Below, one piece after another: positions 44,325 to 55,449 of a stretch of DNA of 64,000 bases (its first letter is position 1; each line of letters starts with the position of its first letter). Position numbers and translations under genes: made by a program. This DNA is from Ariolimax columbianus (Eukaryota > Mollusca > Gastropoda > Stylommatophora > Arionidae). Below the pieces are notes generated by a model. It did not search any database and was not told where the DNA came from. It was given only the letters and a program-made list of their open reading frames with translations. The stretch spans positions 30,462,886 through 30,526,885 of the forward strand of contig JAVGWX010000011.1 of NCBI GenBank assembly GCA_036924085.1, given 5' to 3'.

Positions 44325-44490
44325 GCCGACGATGGATGTGTCGGACCAAAAGATGCAAATATCGCGGTCAAACTGTAAACTAGCGACACAACGCATTCCG
44401 TTCAATTGACTACACCCTGTTACCAGCAAAGCCCTATTCGGGGATTGAGAACGAACGAAGAAGAATAATAAGAAAAAGAAGAAATGATAG
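44325..44490 (+). mobile_element. SINE-A, copy 5
   Basis: GATGTGTCGGACCAAAAGAT, AAATATCGCGGTCAAACTGT, CGACACAACGCATTCCGTTC, CAGCAAAGCCCTATTCGGGG then ATTGAGAACGAACGAAGAAG and further GAA units. A near-complete core and end. Confidence 0.85.
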
Positions 44491-44599
44491 ATAGATCTAG
44501 TGGAAGATTCCCCAGCAGTTTTAGGATCGATAGAGGACCAGCATTGTTACAGCAGTGAATTGGGTTCGGTTCCCTGGACACAAACCAGAGGTCCTTTTT

Positions 44600-44915
44600 A
44601 GAAAGTGGCACAAATCAGTAGCCTTTCTAAGACAAAGACACAAATCAGTAGCCCTTCTAAGACAGACACAAATCAGTAGCCCTCCGAAGACAGGGGTACA
44701 CATCTTTACCCTTCTAAGACAGGATTACAAATCAGTAGCTCTTCTAAGACAGGGACATAGATCAGTAGCGCTTCTAGGACAAAGACACAAATCAGTAGCC
44801 CTTCTCAGACAGAAAAACAAATCGGTAGCCCTTATAAGACAGAGACACAAATCAGTAGCCCTTCTGAGACAGACACAAATCAGTATCCATTCTCAGATTT
44901 GAACACAGATCAATT
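44600..44915. repeat. 27/30-bp tandem repeat
   Basis: Units contain ACACAAATCAGTAGCCCTTC then TAAGACAGAG, with several 3-6-bp deletions; about ten units, decaying at the right edge. Confidence 0.92.
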
Positions 44916-45537
44916 GTCATTCACAGATTAACCTACATGTTTGTTTTCTCAGAAATAGAAGTTTCCATCACCTTGGCAAAACGCTCATATATTCAGTTTC
45001 ATATAATTCATATAATTTCAGTTTCTATCGAGTACTTGGCACAACCGGTCGCTTAGACAGAAAGCGTCTCCTACCTGAAACAGATGAGTTGACCCTTTTT
45101 TTCTTATATGTTGATTTGTTAGTTCAGTGTTGTTGTCCCTGATGAAGGCCTATTGGTCGTAACGTAGGTTTTGTTTGTGTTCTCGTCTCGTTCTCTGACC
45201 ATACCCATTTTTAAAATTTTATTAAGCTCAACCTTAATCAACTTTTACTAGTTTTTATTCATGTTTTTTTCCTATCTATTTATAAAACTGAACGAATCTG
45301 TCTAAGTATGTACTTTATATGTTCTACATATCGTGTGCTTTTTACATTTTCACACATTTTTTCAACGAAATGCCCAGTTACATCTTACAGCTCTTAAAAC
45401 ACATTAACTACATTACAAAAGGGGATTATGTGGAACCTAATGTAGAAAATCTCATTTAAATTGATTACCTATACCTACGCCTAAATAAAAAGACACTAAC
45501 AAATAAAATTTATAGTAAATTATTGTCTTAAGGGACA

Positions 45538-45544
<7 letters not shown>
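44916..45544. other. No gene recognised; contains a hammerhead-like core motif
   Basis: AT-rich. The only notable element is CTGATGAAGGCCTATTGGTC at 45139-45158, followed by GTAAC; see findings. Confidence 0.4.
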
Positions 45545-45569
<25 letters not shown>

Positions 45570-45640
45570 CGTTCGCCTTATTTATCTATTCCCCAAGGCG
45601 TGTGTGCGTTACACTGTGGTTTTTATTTTGTGCCATAATA
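45545..45640 (-). mobile_element. SINE subtype-2 3' end with poly(A)
   Basis: Matches the 3' module of the SINE at 30761-31028: in reverse complement, AATAGATAAATAAGGCGAACG, followed by a long A run (T run on the plus strand, 45550-45570). Confidence 0.75.
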
Positions 45641-45949
45641 ATTGGGACATAATAATTCCTTTGCTAAGAATTATCAAAAGAACTAGCCACTTTACGAAAA
45701 TGATACTACCTGACACAATGTAAATTATTAAGTCATTGGGACATTGAAAAGATAAGTTGAAGTGCAAATAATCACGTATATCAGTGTAAGGGTTATTCAG
45801 ATATTAGGCGGCAATTGACAGTAACCATTGTAAAACGGACAATAGTTGACACATGAAAGTTTCGTCATTTAGTCGTCGGTCTTTCAATGGAGTTTTCCAG
45901 TGAGTCTGTAGGCCTTCTAAACTACAGATCGCCATGGAACAACACCAGT

Positions 45950-46205
45950 GCTAGACCTTATCAAGAGACAGCAAACACAAAAGTTCCAGCACGTGACACA
46001 TCAAACAACAGATAGTATCCGTTAGAAAGCAATGCTGCACAGATACAATGGGTACAAAGCTAAGGGCAAAAGATGAATAACAGAAATAACAGTAGCAGTA
46101 AAACTTCCTGTGTACGAAGCACATAATGGGGCCCGGTCGAGAAACCTCTTCATAACCTGACACTGAAAGTAACAAGCAGTAGAGAAAAGCAAAAGGAACA
46201 GAAGG
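45950..46205 (+). repeat. Dispersed repeat DR-F, copy 2
   Basis: Matches 29300-29545 in the same orientation: CAGATAGTATCC, GAAAGCAATGCT, GATACAATGGGTACAAAGC, GGGGCCCGGT and CATAACCTGACACTGAA. No coding. Confidence 0.7.
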
Positions 46206-46431
46206 ATTGTAACACAAGAACAGAAATATGATTACTAATTATTGTTTTAAAAAACAAAAACAAATATAACTATTAATAACACTTGGTTGCACACAACGGC
46301 ATTTTAAATGTAAATATACATTTGGGTCCGAGATACAGCAAAGAATGAGCTGGCAGAAACCAACCACTCATAACTGGTTGTTTGTATACGCGTAAGAGAA
46401 ACGTAGGTAAATAAGGCAAAATTCTTCTTCT

Positions 46432-46760
46432 TTTTATGTTTCTTTTTCTCCTCCTCCTCCTCCTTCTTCTTCTTCTTCTTCTTCTTCTTCTTCTTCTTCT
46501 TCTTCTTCTTCTTCTTCTTTTTCTTCTTCTTTTTCTTTTTTCTTTTTCTTTTTTTCACTTATTCCGCATTCGTTCTGTAAAGGACTGTGTAAAATTGTAT
46601 TGCACTTTACAGCGAGGCTGCGATATCTATACCTTTCGGTCCGATACATCCGGTTATTTTTGGATTTATTTTGTATCGGGTTTACCTTCTCACCGCGATT
46701 TCAATTCACTTAGCCAGACTGCATTAGTGCAAACTGATTCCAGGGCCGTCGCTAGGAGAA
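46432..46760 (-). mobile_element. SINE-A, copy 6, with expanded (GAA)n tail
   Basis: In reverse complement: a 5' region (CTAATGCAGTCTGGCTAAGT), the core GATGTATCGGACCGAAAGGT, ATATCGCAGCCTCGCTGTAA, and a tail of more than 25 GAA units (TTC/CTT on the plus strand, 46460-46560). The tail gives Lys- and Glu-rich minus-strand frames. Confidence 0.85.
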
Positions 46761-46949
46761 GAAAATAGGGTCTTAGTCAGCTCTAGTTCGATATCTACTA
46801 TTCGAGCAGCCAGCTTCTGACAGCTCATTCATTGGGTCACATCTTCGATCATATACTGTTCTAAGTGGCGGTCCTAAAAACTGACTGTTCCCTTGTGGCC
46901 TGGTTAAAAGAGTAGAGAATGAAGACAAAACCCAGTCTACAAATTGCAG

Positions 46950-47190
46950 TACTGAAACAGAATGTGTCAAGCTGAAAGGTGCAGATATTACAGCCTCGCT
47001 GTTAGCTACAGAACAACATCACAACGTCCTTTTCAGGATGAGCACTGAAGAGGAGAAAAAAGAAGAAGAAGAAGAAGAGAAGGAGAAGAAGAAGAAGGAA
47101 TAATGGAGAAGAAGAGGACGATGATAAAGAAAGAAGAAGGAAGAAGCAAAAGTAGAAGACGACGAAGAAGGAGAAGAAGAAGATGAAAAT
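46950..47190 (+). mobile_element. SINE-A, copy 7, with GAA-rich tail
   Basis: AATGTGTCAAGCTGAAAGGT, ATTACAGCCTCGCTGTTAGC, CACAACGTCCTTTTCAGGAT, then GAA-rich sequence to 47190. Opposite orientation to copy 6, from which it is separated by about 190 bp. Confidence 0.8.
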
Positions 47191-47234
47191 AACAATAACA
47201 TGTGTGGTTTGATTTTCGTAAAAACTAAAAAAAA

Positions 47235-47465
47235 AAAAAATTATTTTAGGGTGTTAGTTTGAGATAACAATTTTAAACTAACATCCTAAAATATTTTTGA
47301 GACGTTTATACAAATTGTTTTGTAATATTTAAGATAACAATTTTAAACTAACACCCTAAAATATTTTTGAGAAGTTTATACAAAATGTTTTGTAATATCT
47401 AAGATAAAAATCTTAAACGAACACCCTAAAATATTTTTGAGAAGTTTATACAAAATTGTTTGAAA
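47235..47465. repeat. About 70-bp tandem repeat x3 with a hairpin
   Basis: Units contain AAGATAACAATTTTAAACTA, ACACCCTAAAATATTTTTGA and GAAGTTTATACAAAATGTTT. At the left edge, ATTTTAGGGTGTTAGTTT (47243-47260) and AAACTAACATCCTAAAAT (47275-47292) form 18-bp inverted arms with one mismatch. Confidence 0.92.
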
Positions 47466-47549
47466 AATAATTAGGATCTGGTGAAGATGCAATTTTTGTT
47501 TACTCTAGTAAATACACATACCATAGCTCTCCAAAACAAGCACAGTGCA

Positions 47550-49780
47550 GTCACTCCAACAGAGTGCTTGGCAGTGACGTTCAATCTAGAGGAGCTAGAA
47601 GATGAAATTAGAAAACTATAGGAGAGAAAAGCACCAGGGGAAGATCGTATCACGAAATGAATTCTTCAAACACCTCGGCCACATATGCAAACGATTCCTC
47701 CTTGGATGTTGTAACCAGAGCTGGCACCAGGGTACTGTTCCGATACACTGGAAGGAGACTCACATACAATATATTTCTAAACCAGGAAAAGACAAACACG
47801 ATCCAAGAAACTACAGGCTCATCAATCTCCTCAGCTGTGTGGGGAAACTGATGGAAAGACTGATAAATAAAAGACACCTGGTACCTTGAGACCAACTCTC
47901 GACTATCCCTAACTCAAACAGAATACAGGCACCACAGGAGCTCATATGACCAAATAGCATATCTAACACAGGAAATAGAAAACGCCTTCAAAGAGAACAA
48001 AAAAGTTATAGCCATCTTCTTTGATCCCTCCCGTGCCTTCTATACTGTCTGGAGAAAAGGCCTGAAGCTGAAAATCCTCCAAGCAGAAGTTACCAATAAT
48101 ATGTTCTCATGAATAGAAAGCAACATCTTCCAAAGATCTGCTAGGGTTAATTTAGACAACTATACGAGCAGGTCAGCAATACCGAGTGAGGGAGTGCCAC
48201 AGGGAAGTATAATAGTGCATACTGTCTTCGTGATATATAAAAACGACATCACTAAATGCTGTCATCAGCATGTTTTAAACAGCTTACAAGCAGATGGCTG
48301 CGCTGAATAGATAGCCACAGAACATGCAACAACAATCTCATGCATGCTCCAAAAAAAAAAAACAGTAGAGAAGTTGGAGAACTGGACAAAAGCGTTGATA
48401 CTGAAAATAAGCCAAACCAAAGCAAACACATCCTCCACTAAGTCTACACTAGTGCAATCAGATCAATCGTGGAATTTACGTGTAGCAATAGCGGCCAAAA
48501 CAACACCACGAAACTAGACGCAGTCCAAAATATGTCTCAGGATTACGCTTGTGGCATTGAAAAGTACTCCCATTAAGAGTTATGGAAAAACAGCAAATAT
48601 TGAGCCCCATGAATTACGGAGAAAATACAAATCCCTTACGCAGTTTTAAAAACTTAAGAGACTACCTGATCACCCTCTACACCAGAAGTTCCAAGAAAGA
48701 ACTAACAACATACTACTAAGGACAAGTCCTAACCATCTGACCAGATAAATCCACAGAAAACATTCAGACATCCTTGATGTCGAAATCGAAAAGTGCGAAG
48801 GACTCATTTCAGAACCATCGATACGGAACCAGAACCGGTCCATAATAATCTTGGAGGTTCAAGGCTTAACGAAATAATGTGTGCAGTCAGCAACAGAACA
48901 AAAAATCCACGTTCTGCAAGAGCTCAAGAGAATGTACTCTCTCAACTCCTGGACACATGTGTACACAGATGGATCGGCCTTGAAGAGTGACAAAATGAGA
49001 GGCGGTGGAATATACATCGCACACTTCAACGACGACATAGAAAATCATTCCATACCAGCAGGAGAGATATGTAACAATTTCAGAGCTAAATCAACAACTG
49101 TTCACGCAGCAGCTCAGTGTCTTATCACCAGCCAAAATACAAGTACAAGGTAAACTGTCATTCTAACACACTCCAGGAGCGTGCTCAAAGCCATCTCAAG
49201 CTCCAAACAAGATAGACTTTCACACGAAATAAAATACAATATCGGATTGTTGTCTCAAAAAGCCACATCTAGTCATACAGTGGATTCCGGCCTATTGTGT
49301 GATGCTTGGAAACGAGAAAGCAGATGAGCTCGCAAAAGCCATTGGTGGCGGCACGCAGACTCGCCATCTACAGAGTTATAAAGAAGCAAAGACACTCGTG
49401 AGTATCTTTGGTGAGTATCAAACGATCCACGTTGACGGAGTGGAGAGACCAGAACAAAGAATACAAGCCAGAAATTGACAGCATAGACAAATTTGGCAGA
49501 GATGGGCAGACAAAGATCTTCAGACTCTGAACGAAACATTACAGATTTAAGGTCCACCTACACAAAATGGGTCTCGGAACGCCGTCACCTGATATTATGG
49601 GGCACCCAAGCAAAGACTGCCATATTTATACAGACCAGAGAGGATTCTGGCCCGGGGAAGCGACCCTGCTCGTCAAACTGTGGGGGCAACGACGAATACC
49701 TGAAACGCACATTTTCCTTCGTGAACCTCGTCTGGCTAGAAGTATAGCTTCAGTTGATCGAAGAAGAAGTAGTTAAGTCC
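47550..49780 (+). pseudogene. Long decayed LINE with reverse transcriptase and RNase H
   Basis: Plus strand, many frameshifts. Motifs in order: EELEDEI then KAPGEDRITNEFFKHLGH (47585-47690), NQSWHQGTVPIHWKETHIQ (47715-47770), PGKDKHDPRNYRLINLLSCV (47785-47840), IFFDPSRAFYTVWRKGLKLK (palm A, 48015-48075), WTHVYTDGSALKSDKMRGGG (RNase H first Asp, 48950-49010), FRAKSTTVHAAAQCL (RNase H helix; Glu position is Thr/Val), and IQWIPAYCVMLGNEKADELA (RNase H end, about 49275-49340), with the His replaced by Tyr. Nearly 2.2 kb, the longest LINE here. It resembles the RT-RNase H architecture of LINE-R but is clearly a different, older family. Inactive. Confidence 0.85.
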
Positions 49781-49794
49781 TTTTATAAAGATCG

Positions 49795-49915
49795 TTGTTG
49801 TTGAATGCCCACAGTGAGTGTGTTTGTTCTCTAGTGTGCCATGAAAAGGGTTTTACGTAGCAGGTTGCAGTAGCTTTCTTCACATCCCGATTGTGGACCG
49901 GTCGCTAAAAGTAAA
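49795..49915 (-). mobile_element. DR-E, minus-strand 3' fragment
   Basis: Reverse complement: CAATCGGGATGTGAAGAAAG, CTACTGCAACCTGC, ACCCTTTTCATGGC, CTCACTGTGGGCATTCAACA then AACAACG. Same order as the DR-E 3' part at 62500-62575. Confidence 0.75.
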
Positions 49916-49977
49916 AATGTCGGTGCATATAACTGTATGCATTCTGTACATTGTCGTCCTTCATAATTAGTTTTTCT

Positions 49978-50231
49978 GTGGGGTCAGTTTGGCCGAGAGG
50001 TAAGGCACTCGCATATCAAGGCGATGAATGGAAACGGTGGGCGATTGAATTCAAAATGTTTCAAGCGACACCTGGTCTCAAAAGATGCCTGCATCCGTAG
50101 TTATCTCCAGTCGTCGTGACTTATGTCTTGTTACTAGTCCAAGGTAGCTTGGGACCAGAGAGTGAGGTTGATGACCAGTGTAGTTTTTTTCTCACTATAA
50201 TCCAGATACAACTCAAGTTACATCATCAACA
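49978..50231 (+). mobile_element. SINE-H copy 2, tRNA-like head
   Basis: The head reads GGGTCAGTTTGGCCGAGAGG then TAAGGCACTCG (box A TGGCCGAGAGGTAAGG, Leu/Ser-tRNA-like) and a decayed box B (GGTGGGCGATTGAATTC). The body matches 10250-10500 (GGGACCAGAGAGTGAGGTTG, ATGACCAG). The end AACACAAAACCGTCT leads into the 22-bp array. Confidence 0.7.
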
Positions 50232-50358
50232 CAAAACCGTCTGTTGATCAAGACAAAACCGTCTGTTTATCAAGACAAAACCGTCTGTTGATCAAGACAA
50301 AACCGTCTGTTGATCAAGACAAAACCGTCTGTTGATCAAGACAAAACCGTCTGTTGAT
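50232..50358 (+). repeat. 22-bp array made of the SINE-H 3' end
   Basis: About six units of AAAACCGTCTGTTGATCAAG plus AC. The sequence AAGACAAAACCGTCT occurs once at the end of SINE-H copy 1 (10275-10295, minus strand). Confidence 0.93.
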
Positions 50359-51537
50359 GTCGGCATCACAGCTTGAGATGGGCAACTGTTTTTTTTTACA
50401 GCAGCCATACACTCCCCATATAAACTCATCATGTCAGGTTGGAGGGCCTCGGTGTCCTCTTGTTCCCGGGAGCTAAGCCGGCGGGAGTATTACTCCTCAT
50501 ACGGTCCTCCAATGCGGCAGTTCTTTGGAGGGAGGCAGACTGAGGGGCTGAGGAGCATGTGGAGTGCTATAGGTGTGGCTGCATAACCCACCGGAGAGTG
50601 GTAGACGATCTGGACTGCATCAATCGATCTCCACTCCATGGGTTAAAGCATTCTTGTCTCGTTCGTTGTTGTCTGTCGTCTATAACTTATCTCCATGGGT
50701 TAAAGCATTCTTATCTCGTTCGTTGTTGTCTGTCGTTCCATGGATAACAAACAGATGTAGGGGGAGCGCGTGGTGTAGGGTGTACATGGAGCGCCATCTT
50801 GGTTTGTAATCCGAACATCCCGGGTTCGAAATCACATCGTGTCCAGTTTGGTCAGGGAGTTTTCTCGGTATGAGCTCTTCTCTTCATGTCCAGTTTGACT
50901 GAGGCAGGTCGGAACGTTTTCTCGGTATGATCGCTTGTCCGCGGACTGAAAGGATTGGCAAAATTACTGTACAACTGCCATAGTGGAACACAATACAAGG
51001 CAGATACACATACCCATCCATAAACTAGCAAATACGACTTTATATAGTCCAAAGAACTAGGGTCTGGGGTGGGAAAGGGGTTGCCTCCGCCAATAGAACC
51101 CAGAAAGTCAAACGTTTTATCCAACAAAAAAGGAAGAGATGAGACCAGCTGTCATTGCACTTATGCTTGGTAATGACGATCTCCAAGGGGGCAGGATATG
51201 TCAGACCTGCCCTCACCACGAATTAGCAGACATGACTGACTGAGGAATGATGAGATGGCCGACTCAAGTGTGTGGCTACGTCCCTGGCAGGACGTGACGA
51301 TCCTGGTGCACCGACACACTGGAACTCCTGCCTTCGTGGATACTCAAACTTTAATAGCAAATCCCTAAGACAAACAACTTTATAAGAACTCCAACTGAGG
51401 AGGACATGTGCTTTTGTCCATGAAGAGATCTTGCTGTTAAGAGCTACCAGCGCACAGCTGAAGGGGTTATATCCCCATCATTATATACATCATCAAGATC
51501 GGCATACACAAATGTAACGTCTTGTGGTAGTTTTCAC
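50359..51537. other. No gene recognised; one 56-bp duplication
   Basis: 50628-50737 has two tandem copies of CTCCATGGGTTAAAGCATTC...GTTGTCTGTCGT (about 56 bp). Another imperfect duplication with TTTCTCGGTATGA lies at 50840-50930. Otherwise nothing recognised. Confidence 0.5.
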
Positions 51538-51729
51538 GATTAATTCCCTTTACATGATAAACGGTCGGAGTATTCCAAGACTAATCATGCTCAGTAATAA
51601 TGTCATGTAAATGGGTCTCTAACGATTAATTCCCTTTACATGATAAACGGTCGGAGTATTCCAAGACTAAACATGCTCAGTAATAATGTCATGTATATGG
51701 GTCTCTAACGATTAATTCCCTTTACACTG
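51538..51729. repeat. 86-bp tandem repeat, 2.2 copies
   Basis: Unit begins CGATTAATTCCCTTTACATG and ends GGGTCTCTAA; two nearly identical copies and a partial third. Confidence 0.95.
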
Positions 51730-51954
51730 ATAATGCATTTCAGAAACATAGTCTGGTCTGGTTCAGACCAGCCAGGTTCTATGATATTTTGTTTGTTCGA
51801 AGCTTCCCGGGTTGAGTTCTTCACGTTAGACGTGGCGCCCCGACACCTGGTTGTTATGACAATTCTTAAATCATTTTACGTACTTTAGCATACAACTTGT
51901 GTCTGCAAACTGAAACAGTTACATCTCGTCCTACTTACGGGGAACTGAATCGCT

Positions 51955-52372
51955 AGTCCAGTCAGGCACAGCATACTGAGCAGGACGTCGCGTCAGGGTC
52001 AGGCACAACATACTGACCAGAACGTCGCGTCAGGGTCAGGCACGACGTACTGACCAAGACGTCGCGTCAGGGTCAGGCCCAATATGTTGACTAAGACCAC
52101 AATCTCTCTCCCATGTTGCATTTTCAGGAAACTTGATATTTTCAAAGCAGCCTGGCTGACGAGATGTGGATCGATGTGATACCTTTAGTAGCCAGACAGA
52201 TTAAATCAAGCTTATTAGAAGTGCTTGGAGAACAGTGGTCCACCTTGATCATTATGCTCAGGATGTGAGGAAAGCTACAACAACACGCCACTTAACGTTT
52301 TTGTCAAAGGCACTCATCGTGGGCATTCAACAGTAATAACAACAACAATAACAACAACAACAACAACAATAC
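51955..52372 (+). mobile_element. DR-E copy 3, with 3-4 array units
   Basis: Units of the type GGTCAGGCACAACATACTGA then CCAGAACGTCGCGTCA at 51963-52100, then the body (CAGCCTGGCTGACGAGATGT, CTCAGGATGTGAGGAAAGCT, CGCCACTTAACG) and the end CACTCATCGTGGGCATTCAA with (AAC)/(AAT)-rich tail. Complete in order. Confidence 0.85.
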
Positions 52373-52445
52373 TGACGACAATCCTTCTACTACATAGGTC
52401 AGGCCATTTCTACCTACTTACGTCAATCCTTCTCGTCCTACGTAC

Positions 52446-53092
52446 TCGTCGGTGCCACCTATCTTCAATTTGTTGAATAGGTGGTACCTCAGTCTATTGT
52501 GGCCAGTGCGAAGTCTGAAGACCACGATCTGCTCTCTTCTGTTCAACTGGTAATAGGCATTGTTTTTGGTGTAGCCAGTATGTTCGGTTTCCCATTTGGT
52601 CATGTATCTGGCCTTAATAAGCCGTTTTGACTCTTCGTACGTCATATTAGTATCTGTTTGTGGTAGTCTAGCGCCTTCTTTTGCCAGTCTGTCTGCCTCC
52701 TCGTTGCCTTGGATGTTGCAGTGTGATGGAACCCACTGTACCACTACCCTTTTTGGTGCGGACTGCTGGCACAGTTTGCAGAGTGCTGCTCTTAAGTCAT
52801 TAAGCTCAGTGTTTTTCTGGCTCTGTAGCGCTGTGACTACGGCGAGAGCATCTGTAAGCAGGACTATATGGCTTTCATTTTCTTTATGTGTCACCATTTC
52901 TTCCACTGCCGCCCTCAGTGCCTCTGCCTCCGCTCCGAAATTGTTTGTGTACTTACCAGTAGCGAATGACAGTGTTATTTTTCTGCCATTTGGCAGGTTC
53001 AGGAATGCTCCTGCCCCTCCGTTCTGTGTAGCGTTTGTTACAGAACCGTCGGTGTATGCATGGGTCCAGTCCATGCTTGGGTAGTTTTTCGA
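52446..53092 (-). pseudogene. LINE-R copy 3: RNase H domain, inside a satellite
   Basis: A minus-strand frame covers the whole RNase H domain: THAYTDGSVTNATQNGGAGA, FGAEAEALRAAVEE, HIVLLTDALAVVTALQ, VQWVPSHCNIQGNEEADRLA (D, E, D, D all present), then ESKRLIKARYMTKWETEHTG and the tail through KIGGTDE. Unlike copy 2 the ESKRLIKAR junction is intact, so this copy shows the original reading. It ends abruptly on both sides in satellite-like sequence (TACTTACGTCAATCCTTCTC at 52418-52437 and the large array from 53095). No reverse transcriptase remains. Confidence 0.9.
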
Positions 53093-53094
53093 TA

Positions 53095-55245
53095 TAACCA
53101 CTTACATCAATCCTTCTCCGCCTACTTACGTCAAGCTTTCTCCTCCTACTTACATCAAGCTTTCTCCTCCTACTTACATCAAGCTTTCTCCTCCTACTTA
53201 CATCAAGCTTTCTCCTCCTACTTACGTCAAGCTTTCTCCTCCTACTTACATCAAGCTTTCTCCTCCTACTTACATCAAGCTTTCTCCTACTACTTACATC
53301 AATCCTCCTCCGCCCACTTACGTCAAGCTTTCTCATCCTACTTACGTCAAGCTTTCTCCTCCTACTTACGTCAAGCTTTCTCCTCCTACTTACGTCAAGC
53401 TTTCTCCTCCTACTTACGTCAAACTTTTTCCTCCTACTTACGTCAAGCTTTCTCCTCCTACTTACGTCAAGCTTTCTACTCCTACTTACGTCAAGCTTTC
53501 TCCTCCTACTTACGTCAAGCTTTCTCCTCCTACTTACATCAATCCTACTCCGCCTACTTACGTCAAGCTTTCTCCTCCTACTTACGTCAAACTTTCTCCT
53601 CCTACTTACTTCAAGCTTTCTCCTCCTACTTACGTCAAGCTTTCTCTTCCTACTTACGTCAAGCTTTCTCCTCCTACTTACGTCAAGCTTTCTCCTCCTA
53701 CTTACGTCAATCTTTCTCTTCCTACTTACGTCAAGCTTTCTCCTCCTACTTACGTCAAGCTTTCTCTTCCTACTTACGTCAAGCTTTCTCCTCCTACTTA
53801 CGTCAAGCTTTCTACTCTTACTTACGTCAAACTTTCTCCTCCTACTTACGTCAAGCTTTCTCCTCCTACTTACGTCAAGCTTTCTCCGCCTACTTACGTC
53901 AAGCTTTCTACTCCTACTTACGTCAAGCTTTCTCCTCTTCCTACTTACGTCAAACTTTCTCCTCCTATTTACGTCAAGCTTTCTCCTCCTACTTACGTCA
54001 AGCTTTCTCCTCCTACTTACGTTAAGATTTCTCCTCCTACTTACGTCAAGCTTTCTCCTCCTACTTACATCAATCCTCCTCCGCCTACTTACGTTAAGCT
54101 ATCTCCTCCTACTTACGTCAAACTTTCTCCGCCTACTTACGTCAAGCTTTCTCCTCCTACTTACGTCAAGGTTTCTCCTCCTACTTACGTCAAACTTTCT
54201 CCTCCTACTTATGTCAAGCTTTCTCCTCCTACTTACGTCAAGCATTCTCCTCCTACTTACGTCAAGCATTCTACTCCTACTTACGTCAAGCTTTCTACTC
54301 CTACTTACGTCAAGCATTCTCCTCCTACTTACGTCAAGCTTTCTACTCCTACTTAAGTCAAGCTTTTTCCTCCTACTTACGTCAAGATTTCTCCTTCGAT
54401 TTACATCAATCCTCCTTCGCCTACTTACGTTAAGCTTTCTCCTCCTACTTACGTCAAGCTTTCTTCTCCTACTTACGTCAAACTTTCTCCTCCTACTTAC
54501 GTCAAGCTTTCTCCTCCTACTTACGTCAAGGTTTCTCCTCCTACTTACGTCAAACTTTCTCCTCCTACTTACGTCAAGCATTCTCCTCCTACTTACGTCA
54601 AGCATTCTACTCCTACTTACGTCAAGCTTTCTCCTCCTACTTACGTCAAGCTTTCTACTCCTACTTACGTCAAGCTTTCTACTCCTACTTACGTCAAGCA
54701 TTCTACTCCTACTTACGTCAAGCTTTCTCCTCCTACTTACGTCAAGCATTCTACTCCTACTTACGTCAAGCTTTCTACTCCTACTTACGTCAAGCATTCT
54801 CCTCCTACTTACGTCAAGCTTTCTACTCCTACTTACGTCAAGCTTTTTCCTCCTACTTACGTCAAGATTTCTCCTCCGATTTACATCAATCCTCCTTCGC
54901 CTACTTACGTTAAGCTTTCTCCTCCTACTTACGTCAAACTTTCTCCTCCTACTTACATCAATCCTCCTCCGCCTACTTACGTTAAGCTTTCTCCTGCTAC
55001 CTACGTCAAACTTTCTCCTCCTAATTACGTTAAGCTTTCTCCTCCTACTTACGTCAAGCTTTCTCCTCCTACTTACGTCAAGCTTTCTCAGCCTACTTAC
55101 GTCAAGCTTTCTCCTCTTACTTACGTCAAGCTTTCTCCTCCTACTTACGTCAAACTTTCTCCTCCTAATTACGTCAAGCTTTCTCCTCCTACTTACGTCA
55201 AGCTTTCTCCTCCTACTTACGTCAAGCTTTCTCCTCCTACTTATG
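53095..55245. repeat. 24-bp minisatellite, about 90 copies
   Basis: Unit TACTTACGTCAAGCTTTCTC then CTCC, with a HindIII-type AAGCTT in most units and variants CATT, AAACTT, GATTT, TACATCAATCC. Eight codons per unit, giving long open frames on both strands that I do not call as genes. Confidence 0.97.
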
Positions 55246-55449
55246 TAAGGTCTTCTTCAACCGGGGTCAACTCTTCTTCTGCTTTTCCCTGACCCCTTCT
55301 AATTATTTCTAATCACCTTTCTTTCACCATTCTATTCTACCTTACCACCTTCCTTACACCATTCTATTCTATCTGTTCATCTTCCTTACACAGTTCTAAC
55401 ATTTTCAGCACCAAGTTTGCCTTAACGTTTCTCTTCAATCACTAATCAC

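Noticed and set aside
46304..46649. Lys- and Glu-rich minus-strand frames
   Set aside because: They are translations of the GAA microsatellite tail of a SINE.
54211..55248. 345-codon Leu-rich frame as a membrane protein
   Set aside because: It is a 24-bp array read in one of several open frames; the opposite strand is open too and gives an Arg/Asp-rich peptide.
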